Shown here: one piece after another, positions 1 to 9,048 of the stretch
Layout: every line of letters begins with the position of its first letter
Position numbering within the stretch: the stretch's first letter is position 1
Origin: Streptomyces sp. NBC_01235
GTDB taxonomy: Bacteria; Actinomycetota; Actinomycetes; Streptomycetales; Streptomycetaceae
Assembly: GCF_035989285.1 (NCBI RefSeq)
Contig: NZ_CP108513.1
Location: 2,046,001-2,110,000, forward strand
Reading direction: 5' to 3'
Length of the DNA stretch: 64,000 nucleotides
Notes under the pieces: generated by a model
The model's database searches: none
Told to the model about the DNA's origin: nothing
Seen by the model: only the letters and a program-made list of their open reading frames with translations
Program-made: the position numbers and the translations under genes

Positions 1-116
1 TCGACGGAAATGGCACCGCGCCCCTTCCGCCTCAAACAGCATGGCGTGGAAAAGGCTGAAGTCCACGGACGGGTAGGCTCAGGATCGCGCATTGCGGGAA
101 TCAGCAAGGGGGAAAA

Positions 117-1100
117 GTGTGCAGAGATCCGGACATAAGCCCACAACCGAACGTCGTACCTCTGTGCGAGCGCGGGCTGGACTGCTACCGCCGCGCGCTG
201 GCGGAGGGCCTCGCGTCCGACGATGTCCCGGACTGTCTGACCGAGTTGGGCCTGATGCGACGACAGGCCGAAACCGGCAATCGCTGGGTCGCGGTGCCGC
301 CGGACATCGCGTCCCACGACCTCACGCGCCCGCTGGAGCGCGCGATCCTGGCCCAGCAGCACACGGTGGCGGGCATCTACGACGCACTGTCCGCGGCCGA
401 GGACGTGTACCGCACCGAGCAGCGCACCTCGGCGGCGTCCGTGCGCCTGCTGCACGGTGCCGATGTCATCTACGCGGCGCTCGAAAGAGCCTCGGAGGCC
501 TGTCGCGAAGAGCTGCTGACGGCGCATCCCGGCGGGGCCCGTGACCCCGACGCCCTGGGCAAGACCCTGCCCCGCACGCTGCGCCTGAACAAGCGTGGGG
601 TGCGACAGCGCACGCTCTATCAGCACTCGGTGCGCGCGCACGGCCCGACGCTCGCCTACATCGAGCGGGTGACGAGCGCCGGAGCCCAGGTACGCACGCT
701 GGACGAGGTCGTCGACCGGCTCATCGTCTACGACCGCTCCATCGCCTTCATCCCGGACCCCCGCTACGACCAGCAGACGACCGCCCTTGCCGTTGAGCAT
801 CCGGCGCTCATCCACTACCTCGTCAAGGTCTTCGACCACGCCTGGCAGTGCGCCGAGCCGGTCACCATCGGCCAGGACCACCGGCTCCCGCTGCTGACGG
901 ACGAGACCCGCCGGGCCGTGCTGAAGCTCATGGTCGAAGGCCACACGGACGCGGGGATAGGCAAGCGGCTCGGCATCAGCAGCAGGACCGTGTCCCACCA
1001 CATCAAGAAAGCATCGGACCTGGTCGGGAGCCGCAGCCGGGCCCATCTCGCCTATCTGCTGGCCCGGTCGGAGCTCCTTCAGCCGCCGCGCGGCGACTGA
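117..1100 (+). CDS. LuxR-family (GerE-type HTH) transcriptional regulator
   Basis: A 327-aa cytoplasmic protein starting at GTG, preceded by the purine-rich AAGGGGGA at 106-113. The last ~65 residues form a GerE/LuxR helix-turn-helix: LTDETRRAVLKLMVEGHTDAGIGKRLGISSRTVSHHIKK has the expected '..ll..G.t...ia..l.iS..TV..hi' pattern (residues ~263-300). The first ~250 residues are helical with no receiver domain, ATPase or autoinducer domain that I recognise, so the input signal is unknown. Streptomyces has many such orphan LuxR proteins. It lies beside a butyrolactone-type locus and could regulate it or be regulated by it, but that is inference from position only. Confidence 0.85.
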   Translation: MCRDPDISPQPNVVPLCERGLDCYRRALAEGLASDDVPDCLTELGLMRRQAETGNRWVAVPPDIASHDLTRPLERAILAQQHTVAGIYDALSAAEDVYRTEQRTSAASVRLLHGADVIYAALERASEACREELLTAHPGGARDPDALGKTLPRTLRLNKRGVRQRTLYQHSVRAHGPTLAYIERVTSAGAQVRTLDEVVDRLIVYDRSIAFIPDPRYDQQTTALAVEHPALIHYLVKVFDHAWQCAEPVTIGQDHRLPLLTDETRRAVLKLMVEGHTDAGIGKRLGISSRTVSHHIKKASDLVGSRSRAHLAYLLARSELLQPPRGD

Positions 1101-1153
1101 CCCGGGAGCCGGGCCCGCCCGGGGCGGCCGCATGCGGCCGCCCCGGCGCCCGC

Positions 1154-2014
1154 TCATCGCCACAGCCCTTTGACGGTCGAGAGCACCCGGCCGGCGTCGG
1201 CGGCGAGATCGCCGCTCGGCGTCACCCCGAGCACGGCGCAGCCAGGCATCAGCCGGCTCAGCCGCTGCCGCACCCCGTGCCGCCCCGGATACCCGCCGAG
1301 CACCACGAACCGGTCGTGGTGACGGGCCAGTTCACCCGCCGCCGCGGCCAGGTGACTGTCGTCGAGGTACACCAGGTGCGCGTGCGCGGGGCCCGCGTTG
1401 CGCTCCCGGGCCGCCAACGCGAGCCGGGTGCCGTCCTCGCCGACCGAGACCAGGCAGACCCCCGCGTCCGCGCGCCGCCCGAAGCCGCCGGCGACGTCCC
1501 AGACGACCGAGGGGATGTCCCCGTCGCCCGCACCGGCCCAGTGGGCCGTGACGTCGGCGGGCGCCCCCGCGCCGATGCGGATGTGGTACGGCCGTCCCGA
1601 CCGTGCCGCACCGCGCACCACCGCCCTGATCTCCTGGATGCCACTGGGCGCCGCGATCCGGACGCGCGGCGTCCGCAGCAGCTCCGCCGGATCGACCTGG
1701 ATGTCCGGCACCACGACCGACGCACCCGTCTGCAGATGGGCGAGAGCCAGCCGGGGCAGCCGCGCCGCTCCGATACCCGTGCCCAGTCCGCACACGAACA
1801 CCCTGAACCCGGCGGTGACCAGTCCTTCGACCATGCTCACCATGGCGCTCTCGACGCTGCCCAGCTGGAAGAACCGGTCCGGGTGCGCCGTCTCGAAGGG
1901 GTGCCGTGCGCCGCCTGGCAGGGCTTCCACACACACCACCCGGCCGTCCTCCGCGCCGATCTTTGCCAGTTCCTCGCGGTAGACGTCCTCCGCCAGGATC
2001 GCTGGAGCCCCCAT
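1154..2014 (-). CDS. Transketolase C-terminal-half-like protein (orphan)
   Basis: A 286-aa protein. The start ATG at 2014 is chosen because AAAGGAG lies 8 nt upstream; a longer reading frame lacks such a site. Residues ~10-190 match the pyrimidine-binding domain of transketolases (RFFQLGSVESAMVSMVEGLVTAG resembles 'R.f..GI.E..m...A.GlA..G'), and ~190-286 resemble the transketolase C-terminal domain. The ThDP pyrophosphate-binding N-terminal half is missing and no gene for it lies nearby, so it cannot be a complete transketolase alone. Its promoter carries an inverted repeat shared with the AfsA/TetR promoter, which points to co-regulation with the signalling locus. It might make or modify a signal precursor, act with an N-half encoded elsewhere, or have lost catalysis. 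Confidence 0.75.
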   Translation of the reverse strand: MGAPAILAEDVYREELAKIGAEDGRVVCVEALPGGARHPFETAHPDRFFQLGSVESAMVSMVEGLVTAGFRVFVCGLGTGIGAARLPRLALAHLQTGASVVVPDIQVDPAELLRTPRVRIAAPSGIQEIRAVVRGAARSGRPYHIRIGAGAPADVTAHWAGAGDGDIPSVVWDVAGGFGRRADAGVCLVSVGEDGTRLALAARERNAGPAHAHLVYLDDSHLAAAAGELARHHDRFVVLGGYPGRHGVRQRLSRLMPGCAVLGVTPSGDLAADAGRVLSTVKGLWR

Positions 2015-2047
2015 AGCGAAAACTCCTTTCAGGGAAACACGCACAGA

Positions 2048-2068
2048 ATATAGAGTGCTCTCTTTGTT
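2048..2068. promoter_or_regulatory. Candidate receptor operator 1 (AGAG-TG-CTCT)
   Basis: The sequence ATAGAGTGCTCTCTTTG (core 2052-2063) lies 34-50 nt upstream of the transketolase-like gene on the minus strand. It resembles the sites at 2203-2216 and 4753-4762. ArpA-type receptors bind inverted repeats in the promoters of their own regulon. That this is such a site is inferred from the repeated motif and its position. Confidence 0.55.
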
Positions 2069-2202
2069 TTTAGGGCCGGACGGGATCCGGACACGGGCCC
2101 CAGGGGCAGGCCCCCGTGCGGGTCCGTGACGGTAGGTGTCGACAATGCCACACACGGCCAATCCCCTGACTCTCGGCGATCCGGCCTCCCGCAACTAAAC
2201 AT

Positions 2203-2216
2203 AGAGAGTACTCTCT
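2203..2216. promoter_or_regulatory. Candidate receptor operator 2 (perfect 14-bp palindrome)
   Basis: AGAGAGTACTCTCT is a perfect palindrome followed by TTTCTT, the same flank that the 4753 site has when read on the minus strand. It sits in the 512-bp gap between the transketolase-like gene and the downstream TetR gene, 310 bp from the latter. It may serve either promoter or help form a loop with operator 1. The remainder of the gap (2237-2526) holds no gene that I can support. Confidence 0.6.
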
Positions 2217-2526
2217 TTCTTAGTCCAGAGGGCAACTACAGGTGAGCCGCCCCGGCAGGCTCTCGGGACGCGCAGCGGCGCGATGACCGGGTCTGACCTG
2301 GCAAGAACTCGACTGCGGCGTGAGCGAGTTGACCTAGCCTCCCGGTACGCGACGCCGCAAAACGCAGAGGACGAGGGATCGGATCAGGCCACTGCGCGAG
2401 CACCGGGACGCGGCGGCGACGCTGGGGACACCCCCGCCGCACCGGACATCCGGCCTCGCCCGGATTCGTCCTGCGGCACGTCCGGCCACGGGAACGGACC
2501 GGGCGAACCGACAGGAGGGAAACGGC

Positions 2527-3153
2527 ATGTCGGGGCATACCGGGCAGGCGCGAGCGGCGCTGACCCGAGGACGGCTCGTGCGGAACGCCGCGACAGAGTT
2601 CGCTCTGCACGGTTATGACGGCACGGCACTGTCCCGTGTCTGCAAGGCCGCCGGCGTCACCATGGGGGCGCTCACCTTCCACTACCCCAGCAAGGCCTCC
2701 CTGGCACAGGCGGTGTGCGCCGCCGGGATCGAGGCCACGCGCGCCGTCGTCGACAAGGCCGACCGGCAGGGGAAGACGCCGCTGCAGTCCGTCGGCGGCG
2801 TCGTGCGGGCCCTCGCCGCACTGCTGATCGACGAGAGCGCGGCGCGGGCGGCAGCCCGGCTGTCCCGCGAACGGCCCTCGCTGCGCATGGACTGGCGGGA
2901 CAGCTGGCTGCCCCTGGTGCGCACCCGGCTCCACCAGGCAGAGGTCCTTGACCAACTGCGCCCCGGCACACGGCCGGAGTCCGCCGCGCTCCTGGTCGCC
3001 AGCCTCGTGGCGGGGGTCGAGGCGGGTCTGCTGCCACCGCCCCGCAGGACGCTCCTGCCCCCGCCCACCGCACAGGAGCACCTCACCGAGCTGTGGCAGA
3101 CCGCCCTGCAGGGGATCGGGGCGCTTCAGGACGACCCGGCGAGCGCCCCCTGA
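2527..3153 (+). CDS. TetR/ArpA-like receptor-type regulator
   Basis: A 208-aa protein; ATG with GGAGGG 7 nt upstream. The N-terminal HTH (residues ~17-60: EFALHGYDGTALSRVCKAAG followed by TMGALTFHYPSK) is typical of gamma-butyrolactone receptors and pseudo-receptors. A Trp in MDWRDSWLPLV falls where ArpA-type receptors have their ligand-pocket tryptophan. It is the second receptor-like protein of the locus, the usual arrangement of a true receptor plus a ScbR2-like pseudo-receptor, but sequence alone does not say which is which. Its 3' end overlaps the convergent epimerase gene by 28 bp. Confidence 0.85.
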   Translation: MSGHTGQARAALTRGRLVRNAATEFALHGYDGTALSRVCKAAGVTMGALTFHYPSKASLAQAVCAAGIEATRAVVDKADRQGKTPLQSVGGVVRALAALLIDESAARAAARLSRERPSLRMDWRDSWLPLVRTRLHQAEVLDQLRPGTRPESAALLVASLVAGVEAGLLPPPRRTLLPPPTAQEHLTELWQTALQGIGALQDDPASAP

Positions 3154-4106
3154 CGGCCTGCCATGAAGCCCCGGTACCAGGCCGCCGCCCCGTCGAGGCG
3201 GGCCAGCGGGCCAGGCCCCGGGTCCCTGGCCAGCAGCTGCCAGATCCGCTCACTCAGGTACCGGTGATCCTGCGCGAGCAGTTCCAACTGCCGTTCGCCG
3301 TAACGGCCCTGGGAGCGCGCGAGCAGCGCGCGGCACTGCTGCCAGTCGGCGCTGCCACGGGCGGGCGCCACGAGGCCGTGTGCGCTCAGCGCCGCTCTGA
3401 GGCGGCCGGTGGACACCGGCACCGGATGAGCGGCGTGGTGCACGCCCCGTACGGCGTCGGGTGCGGTCGCGGCGGCCACGACGAGGCGGGCCAGATCGCC
3501 CACGTCCACGAGGGACTGCAGTCCGGTGCCGCCGAGCCACTCGGGCGGCACCCGCTCGGCGAGCTCGGCGAACGCCGGAACGACCCAGCGGTCCCCCGCA
3601 CCGAGCACGAGGCCCGGCCGCAGCATTAACGCGCCCGCATCGAGGGCGGGTTCCTCCGCGGCGAGCCGGCTGCGGCTGGCCGCGGAGACCGGTGCGGGCG
3701 CGATCTCATCGACGTCGATGCCGTGGTGGGGACCGGCGCCGTAGACGGCGGCGGTCGACAGGTGCACGATGCGTCCGACCCCGGCCGCGCGGGCCGCCGC
3801 CATGACGGCGGCCGTGCCTCGCACGTTGACCGCCGCGCACCGTTCGGCGTCCTTGCCGACGTACGACACGGCATGGACCAGGGCGTCGGCTCCCTCGAGG
3901 ACACCGGTCAACGACGCCGGGTCGGTGAGGTCGGCCCGCACCTGCGCGACCGCCTCCCCGCCCGGCAGCACGACGTCCGCACGGCGCACGACGGCACGCA
4001 CCCGCACCGGGCCGCCGTCGGCCGCCGCACACCCGGTCAGCTGCCGCAGCACGGCGGCGCCGATGAAACCGGTGGCCCCGGTCAGGACGACGGTCCACGG
4101 TCTCAT
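3126..4106 (-). CDS. NAD-dependent epimerase/reductase (butyrolactone biosynthesis type)
   Basis: A 326-aa extended SDR protein with the Rossmann motif GATGFIGAAVLRQL at residues ~9-22, the VYG motif near mid-protein and an SRSRLAAE stretch. The usual YxxxK is not obvious, so the catalytic Tyr/Lys may be altered. The start at 4106 forms an ATGA overlap with the stop of the TetR gene (4103), so the two are translationally coupled. Genes of this family (ScbC/JadW2-like) sit beside afsA homologues and act in gamma-butyrolactone synthesis; the same role is inferred here from family and neighbourhood. Confidence 0.8.
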   Translation of the reverse strand: MRPWTVVLTGATGFIGAAVLRQLTGCAAADGGPVRVRAVVRRADVVLPGGEAVAQVRADLTDPASLTGVLEGADALVHAVSYVGKDAERCAAVNVRGTAAVMAAARAAGVGRIVHLSTAAVYGAGPHHGIDVDEIAPAPVSAASRSRLAAEEPALDAGALMLRPGLVLGAGDRWVVPAFAELAERVPPEWLGGTGLQSLVDVGDLARLVVAAATAPDAVRGVHHAAHPVPVSTGRLRAALSAHGLVAPARGSADWQQCRALLARSQGRYGERQLELLAQDHRYLSERIWQLLARDPGPGPLARLDGAAAWYRGFMAGRQGALAGSS

Positions 4107-4729
4107 TCGGACACCTCTGACGCCCGGCCCGTGGGCTCCAGGCGGTCGACGACCTCGGGCGTGGCCACGGCCGGCAGGAAGTACGACCACAACTCCGCGA
4201 TGCGCTCGGCCAGATCCTTGCGGCCCGTGCTGATCTGGGACAGCAGCTGCGTTCCGGTGTAGGCCCCGACCAGGACCCGGGCGAACTGCTCGGGGGCGAC
4301 GCCCTCACGCAGTTCACCGAGCGCCTGCGCGACCCTCAGCTCTTCCTCGAAGGTGGTGATCCACAGCTGGTAGGCGGCATCGTCCTGCAGACCGAAGGCG
4401 CCCTGCTCGACGGCCAGCCGCACACCCGCGCGAAACAGGACGTTGCACTGGAGCTCCCGCGCCAGGGCGAGCGTGAGGTCGATCAGGTGCTGCAGCCCGC
4501 CCACTCCTCCCAACTCCGGTAGATCCGAGGCCTGTTCGGCCATCACAGCCCGGGCCAGGTCGTCCTTGGAGTCAAAGTGAAAGTAAAGAGCTCCCATAGT
4601 CGAACCGGCCCGCTTGACGATCTTGATCGTGCTGGCTCCGGAGAATCCGTGCAGGTCAAACTCCTCTGCGGCGGCCCTGACGAGGGCCGCCCTCGTCTTT
4701 ACCGCACGCTCCTGCTGTGGGCGTGTCAT
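4103..4729 (-). CDS. Gamma-butyrolactone receptor homologue (ArpA/ScbR-like, TetR family)
   Basis: A 208-aa TetR protein. The HTH at residues ~28-60 (SGASTIKIVKRAGSTMGALY then FHFDSKDDLARA) is close to ArpA/ScbR, and Trp in QLWITTFEEEL fits the conserved ligand-pocket tryptophan. It is divergent from the AfsA-like gene, and the 107-bp gap between the two holds a perfect AGAGCGCTCT palindrome just upstream of this start, consistent with autoregulation and control of the synthase. The downstream epimerase overlaps by ATGA. This is the best candidate for the true receptor of the locus. Confidence 0.85.
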   Translation of the reverse strand: MTRPQQERAVKTRAALVRAAAEEFDLHGFSGASTIKIVKRAGSTMGALYFHFDSKDDLARAVMAEQASDLPELGGVGGLQHLIDLTLALARELQCNVLFRAGVRLAVEQGAFGLQDDAAYQLWITTFEEELRVAQALGELREGVAPEQFARVLVGAYTGTQLLSQISTGRKDLAERIAELWSYFLPAVATPEVVDRLEPTGRASEVSE

Positions 4730-4752
4730 AAAATCTCCCTCGACAAAGAAAC

Positions 4753-4762
4753 AGAGCGCTCT
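4753..4762. promoter_or_regulatory. Candidate receptor operator 3 in the afsA/receptor divergent promoter
   Basis: AGAGCGCTCT is a perfect palindrome. On the minus strand the extended form CTAGAGAGCGCTCTGTTTCT matches operator 2 (ATAGAGAGTACTCTCTTTCT) at most positions. It lies 24 nt upstream of the receptor start and 75 nt upstream of the synthase start, where a repressor would control both. Confidence 0.6.
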
Positions 4763-4836
4763 CTAGGTTATGCCCTGTCGGCTGCGATGCCCACAGCCAT
4801 CCGATGTCAGTACGAGATCCTCAGAGAGGCCGTTCC

Positions 4837-5802
4837 GTGACTGATACCACCGTTGCACCTGTTCGCCCCGGTTCCGCTCTCAAGACCGCCACCATCCCTG
4901 CTCTACCGATGACGGCCATCCCGCGTCAGTACGTACACAAGACCGCCCAGGCCGAAGTCCTGATCTGCGGCTGGCAGAACAACGGTGACGACTCCTTTCT
5001 CGCCCCTGCCCAGTGGCCCCGGTCCCACAGCTTCTACGCACCGGCCCACGGCCTGCACGACCCGATGCTCTTCGCCGAGAGCGTCCGTCAGGCGATGCCC
5101 CTGGTCAGCCACGTCGGGTACGGGGCACCCATGGACCACCGCCAGATATGGGACCGGTTCCGCTGCACCCTCTCCCCCGAAGCGCTGCGGCACGAGCGGC
5201 TGCCCGCCGACCTGGAAATACACCTCACGGGCGCCGACGTCGTCAAACGCGCCGGACGCCTCGGCGGGATGGCGCTGCGGGCCACGGCAGTCCGGGGCGA
5301 GCAGCGCATGGGAGTCGCCGAGACCCGGTTCGCCAACCAGGCGCCCGCCATCTACCGGCGCCTGCGCGGCCCGCGCTGCGACGCCGCCCGCACCATGGCC
5401 GGCGCCGTCCCGCTGCCCGCGCCGATCGCGCCCGACCAGGCGGGCCGGATCGACCCGCAGGACGTCGTCCTCGCCCCCGGGCGAGCGGACCGGCACTGGC
5501 AGTTGCGGGTCGACGTGACACACCCCGTGCTGTTCGACCACCCGGTCGACCACATCCCCGGCATGCTGCTCCTGGAGGCGGCCCGCCAAGCGGCCCACTC
5601 CGCACTGCACCCCCGGCAGACCGTCATGACCAGCATCGACGCCACGTTCACGCGATTCGTCGAGTTCGATGCCCCGTGCTGGATCAAGGCGGAGCCGACC
5701 GCCGCCACCACGCCCGGCCAGGAGAGCGTCCGGATCACCGCCCGCCAGGGCGACGACGTGCCGTTCACCGCGACGGTGACCTCTCTGGCCGTCAAGCGCT
5801 GA
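4837..5802 (+). CDS. AfsA-like butyrolactone/butenolide synthase (AfsA hotdog domains)
   Basis: A 321-aa protein. GTG at 4837 is preferred because GAGAGG lies 7 nt upstream; ATG at 4804 has no such site. Two AfsA hotdog repeats are visible: residues ~30-165 with VHKTAQAEVLICGW and the HDPMLFAESVRQA segment, and ~200-310 with HPVLFDHPVDHIPGMLLLEA. AfsA family enzymes condense a beta-ketoacyl-ACP with a glycerol-derived C3 unit to build the signalling lactone. The gene is divergent from the receptor and shares a palindrome with it. The product (gamma-butyrolactone, butenolide or other) cannot be read from the sequence. Confidence 0.9.
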   Translation: MTDTTVAPVRPGSALKTATIPALPMTAIPRQYVHKTAQAEVLICGWQNNGDDSFLAPAQWPRSHSFYAPAHGLHDPMLFAESVRQAMPLVSHVGYGAPMDHRQIWDRFRCTLSPEALRHERLPADLEIHLTGADVVKRAGRLGGMALRATAVRGEQRMGVAETRFANQAPAIYRRLRGPRCDAARTMAGAVPLPAPIAPDQAGRIDPQDVVLAPGRADRHWQLRVDVTHPVLFDHPVDHIPGMLLLEAARQAAHSALHPRQTVMTSIDATFTRFVEFDAPCWIKAEPTAATTPGQESVRITARQGDDVPFTATVTSLAVKR

Positions 5803-5833
5803 CGCGCCGCGGACACCGCACCCGCACACAGCA

Positions 5834-5861
5834 GAGAGGCGGCACCCACGCGCCGCCTCTC
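5834..5861 (+). terminator. Rho-independent-type hairpin after the AfsA gene
   Basis: GAGAGGCGGC (5834-5843) pairs perfectly with GCCGCCTCTC (5852-5861) across an 8-nt loop, 31 bp after the synthase stop. There is no U-tract, which is common in Streptomyces terminators. Confidence 0.7.
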
Positions 5862-6331
5862 CCCCGTCTCCGCCCCGAGCCCGCCTCAGGCCTGCCGCTT
5901 CCAGACCGCCACCACTTCTCGGCCGCAGGCCAGGCTCTGGACAGTACACGCCCCAGCACGGGCACCCTCACCCTCTGCCCAGCACGCATCCAGCACGGCA
6001 GGAATGAGCAGGGGTGATGACAGGTGACGAGAGGTCAGAAAATCCAGCACCTATCCAGCACGGTAAAAATCCAGGGGCCTGACCTCGAAGAGTCAGACCC
6101 CATTTGACCTGCATGTTTGCCAGATCGGCGAAGTGGTGTCAGTCACCGGCCAGACGTTGAAGCGGGACTCCACCACGTCCCCGTTCAGCACCATGTTTCC
6201 CTCGCCTTGCATTCAGTGTCATGACAGCCGCCACAAAGGAGTGTTGCGGACATTTCCCCCGCACGTTCGCTCAACGCGTCACGCGTCACGCGCCCCCGTG
6301 TGCGTCCGTCACGCGCCCCCGTGTGCGTCCG
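5862..6331. other. Intergenic region with hairpin and short tandem repeat
   Basis: No supportable gene in 470 bp between convergent genes. It holds an imperfect hairpin at 6074-6101 (GGGGCCTGAC against GTCAGACCCC, one mismatch) and a 23-bp unit beginning GTCACGCGCCCCCGTG repeated exactly twice at 6285-6330, directly beside the yigZ stop codon. Base composition at 6000-6130 is lower in GC than the neighbours. Confidence 0.5.
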
Positions 6332-6958
6332 TCATGCGTCCCCGTACGCCTCGCCGCCCAGCTCGAAGCCCGCCGTGCCCGCCGTCGCGTCCGCGAGCCA
6401 GGCGCGGAAGGCGTCCACGTCGGCGTCCGGGAGGCCGATCTCGATGGTGACCGCCTCGCCGTAGCGGACGTCCCGTACCGCGCGTCCGGTCGAGTGCAGG
6501 TCGTTCTGCACCTTGCCGGCGCGCTGGTGGTCCACGGTCAGCGTGGCCAGGCGGAAGCGGCGGCGGGTGAGGGTGCCGAGAGTGTCGAGGGCCTCGCCGA
6601 CCGCGCCGCCGTACGCCCGGATGAGGCCGCCGGCGCCGAGCTTGACGCCCCCGTAGTAGCGGGTGACGACGGCGACGACGTACCGCATGTCGCGGCGCAG
6701 CAGCATCTGGAGCATCGGGACGCCCGCGGTGCCGCCGGGTTCGCCGTCGTCGCTCGCCTTCTGGACGGAGGCGTCGGCGCCGATGACGTACGCCCAGCAG
6801 TTGTGGGTGGCGTCGGCGTGCTCCCTGCGGACGGACGCGATGAACTCCTGGGCCTCCTGCTCGGTGGCCGCCGGGGCGAGGGCGCACAGGAAGCGGGAGC
6901 GGTTGACCTCGGTCTCGTGCACGCCCACGTGGGCCACTGTGCGGTACTCGTCCTGCAT
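6332..6958 (-). CDS. yigZ: YigZ/IMPACT family protein
   Basis: A 208-aa cytoplasmic protein of the UPF0029/IMPACT family. Signature segments are the early SRFLC motif, THNCWAYVIG, the ASDDGEPGGTAGVPML block (~residues 68-83), VAVVTRYYGGVKLGAGGLIRAY (~95-115), and a C-terminal DUF1949-like part. Length matches bacterial YigZ (~205 aa). The family is linked to translation and to binding nucleic acid, but its bacterial role is poorly defined. It stands alone and is divergent from the permease at 7081. Confidence 0.9.
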   Translation of the reverse strand: MQDEYRTVAHVGVHETEVNRSRFLCALAPAATEQEAQEFIASVRREHADATHNCWAYVIGADASVQKASDDGEPGGTAGVPMLQMLLRRDMRYVVAVVTRYYGGVKLGAGGLIRAYGGAVGEALDTLGTLTRRRFRLATLTVDHQRAGKVQNDLHSTGRAVRDVRYGEAVTIEIGLPDADVDAFRAWLADATAGTAGFELGGEAYGDA

Positions 6959-7080
6959 CCGGCCAGCCTATGCGGTGATCGCCGAGTCGCCGCCGTCACA
7001 GGTGCGGGCGACGATGTGCGGGGTATCCAACGGTGGTGACCATGGACCATGGGCCCGACCGATCGCAGGGAGCGCGCAGC

Positions 7081-9048
7081 ATGACCGGCACTCGGGTGAA
7101 TGAGACCGGCGCGGGTTCGCCGTCCTCCCGTTGGCGGAGCTGGCTCCTGGAAGGGCTGAGCGAGCAGACCGCCCGTCATCCGGGCCCGCACGCCGCCCCG
7201 CGCGCGGAGCAGGAGGGCCACCGCTGGTGGCGGGTGATGTGTCTGACCGGCGTCGACTACTTCTCCACACTGGGCTACCAGCCGGGCATCGCCGCCCTCG
7301 CGGCCGGTCTGCTGTCCCCGCTCGCGACGCTCGTGCTGATCGCGCTGACGCTGCTCGGCGCGCTGCCGGTGTACCGCCGGGTGGCGCACGAGAGCCCGCA
7401 CGGCGAGGGCTCGATCGCCATGCTGGAGCGGCTGCTGCCGTGGTGGTCGGGGAAGATCTTCGTGCTGGTGCTGCTGGGGTTCGCGGCCACCGACTTCATG
7501 ATCACGATCACCCTGTCGGCCGCGGACGCCGCCGCGCACGTCGTGGAGAACCCGTTCGCCCCGCACTGGATGGCCGACGGCAACGAGTGGATCACGCTGG
7601 TGCTGGTCGGCGCGCTGGGCGCGGTGTTCCTCAAGGGCTTCCGGGAGGCCATCGGCATCGCGGTGGTGCTGGTGGGGACGTACCTCGCGCTCAACCTCGT
7701 CGTGCTCGCCGTCTCCGCCCACGAGATCCTCACGCATCCCGTGCGGATCGGCGACTGGACCGACGCGATGACCGCCGAGCACTCCTCGCCGTGGATCATG
7801 GTCGGCGTGGCGCTGGTGGTCTTCCCGAAGCTGGCGCTCGGCATGTCCGGCTTCGAGACCGGCGTGGCGGTGATGCCGCAGGTCAAGGGCGATCCGACGG
7901 ACACGTTCGAGAATCCGACGGGGCGGGTGCGGGACACCCGCAAGCTGCTCACCACGGCCGCGCTGACCATGAGCTGCTTCCTGCTGCTGTCCAGTCTCGC
8001 GACGACGATCCTGATCCCGCAGGACGAGTTCAAGAGCGGCGGCCCGGCGAACGGGCGGGCGCTGGCCTATCTCGCGCACGAACATCTGGGCGAGGCCTTC
8101 GGCACGGTCTACGACGTCTCCACCATCGCGATCCTGTGGTTCGCGGGCGCCTCCGCGCTCGCCGGTCTGCTCAACCTCGTCCCGCGGTATCTGCCGCGCT
8201 ACGGCATGGCGCCCGAATGGACGCGCGCGGTGCGGCCGCTGGTGCTGGTGTTCATGGCGGCCGCCGTCTTCATCACCCTGTGGTTCAACGCGAACGTCGA
8301 CGACCAGAGCGGCGCCTACGCGACCGGCGTGCTGGTGCTGATGCTGTCGGCGGCGTTCGCGTCCACCGTCGCCGTGCACCGGCACGGGCACCGCCGGGCC
8401 ACGCTCGGCTTCGGCGCGATCACGGCCGTCTTCGCCTACACGCTCGTCGCGAACGTCATCGAGCGGCCGGACGGCATCAAGATCGCGGCGATCTTCATCT
8501 TCGCCATCCTGGTCACGTCGTTCGGTTCACGGGTGCACCGGGCCTTCGAGCTGCGCGCCGCGGAGGTGACGATCGACGAGGCGGCGGCCCGGTTCGTCGA
8601 CGAGGCCGCCCGCCTCGGCCCCCTCCAGCTCATCGCGAACGAGCCGCAGGAACACAGCACGCGCGCGTACCGCGCCAAGGAGTGGGAACAGCGCGAGCAC
8701 ACCCCGATCCCCGGCGGCGGCCTGGTGCTGTTCCTGGAGGTGTTCGTCCGGGACTCCTCCGACTTCACGGCCGACGTCGCCGTGCACGGCGACGAGAAGC
8801 ACGGGGTGCGCCGACTGCGCGTCTCGGGCCCGACCGTCCCCAACAGCATCGCCGCCGTCCTGCTGGCGCTGCGCGACCGCACGGGGCAGGTCCCGCACGC
8901 CTATTTCAGCTGGACCGAGGGCAACCCGGTGAGCCAGCTGATCCGCTTCCTCGTCTTCGGCGACGGCGAGGTCGCCCCGGTCACCCGCGAGGTGCTGCGC
9001 CGCGCGGAGACCGATCCCGAACGGCGACCGCGCGTGCACGTCGGCTAG
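7081..9048 (+). CDS. APC-superfamily amino acid permease with C-terminal cytosolic domain
   Basis: A 655-aa integral membrane protein. ATG at 7081 is favoured over GTG 7033 because AGGGAG lies 8 nt upstream. About 11-12 hydrophobic segments run from residue ~55 to ~480, starting at [22 protein letters not shown], which is typical of the APC amino acid transporter fold. About 170 residues at the C-terminus are hydrophilic and probably cytosolic. Substrate unknown. The stop codon overlaps that of the convergent sixA-like gene (TAG on each strand, 9045-9048). Confidence 0.85.
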   Translation: MTGTRVNETGAGSPSSRWRSWLLEGLSEQTARHPGPHAAPRAEQEGHRWWRVMCLTGVDYFSTLGYQPGIAALAAGLLSPLATLVLIALTLLGALPVYRRVAHESPHGEGSIAMLERLLPWWSGKIFVLVLLGFAATDFMITITLSAADAAAHVVENPFAPHWMADGNEWITLVLVGALGAVFLKGFREAIGIAVVLVGTYLALNLVVLAVSAHEILTHPVRIGDWTDAMTAEHSSPWIMVGVALVVFPKLALGMSGFETGVAVMPQVKGDPTDTFENPTGRVRDTRKLLTTAALTMSCFLLLSSLATTILIPQDEFKSGGPANGRALAYLAHEHLGEAFGTVYDVSTIAILWFAGASALAGLLNLVPRYLPRYGMAPEWTRAVRPLVLVFMAAAVFITLWFNANVDDQSGAYATGVLVLMLSAAFASTVAVHRHGHRRATLGFGAITAVFAYTLVANVIERPDGIKIAAIFIFAILVTSFGSRVHRAFELRAAEVTIDEAAARFVDEAARLGPLQLIANEPQEHSTRAYRAKEWEQREHTPIPGGGLVLFLEVFVRDSSDFTADVAVHGDEKHGVRRLRVSGPTVPNSIAAVLLALRDRTGQVPHAYFSWTEGNPVSQLIRFLVFGDGEVAPVTREVLRRAETDPERRPRVHVG

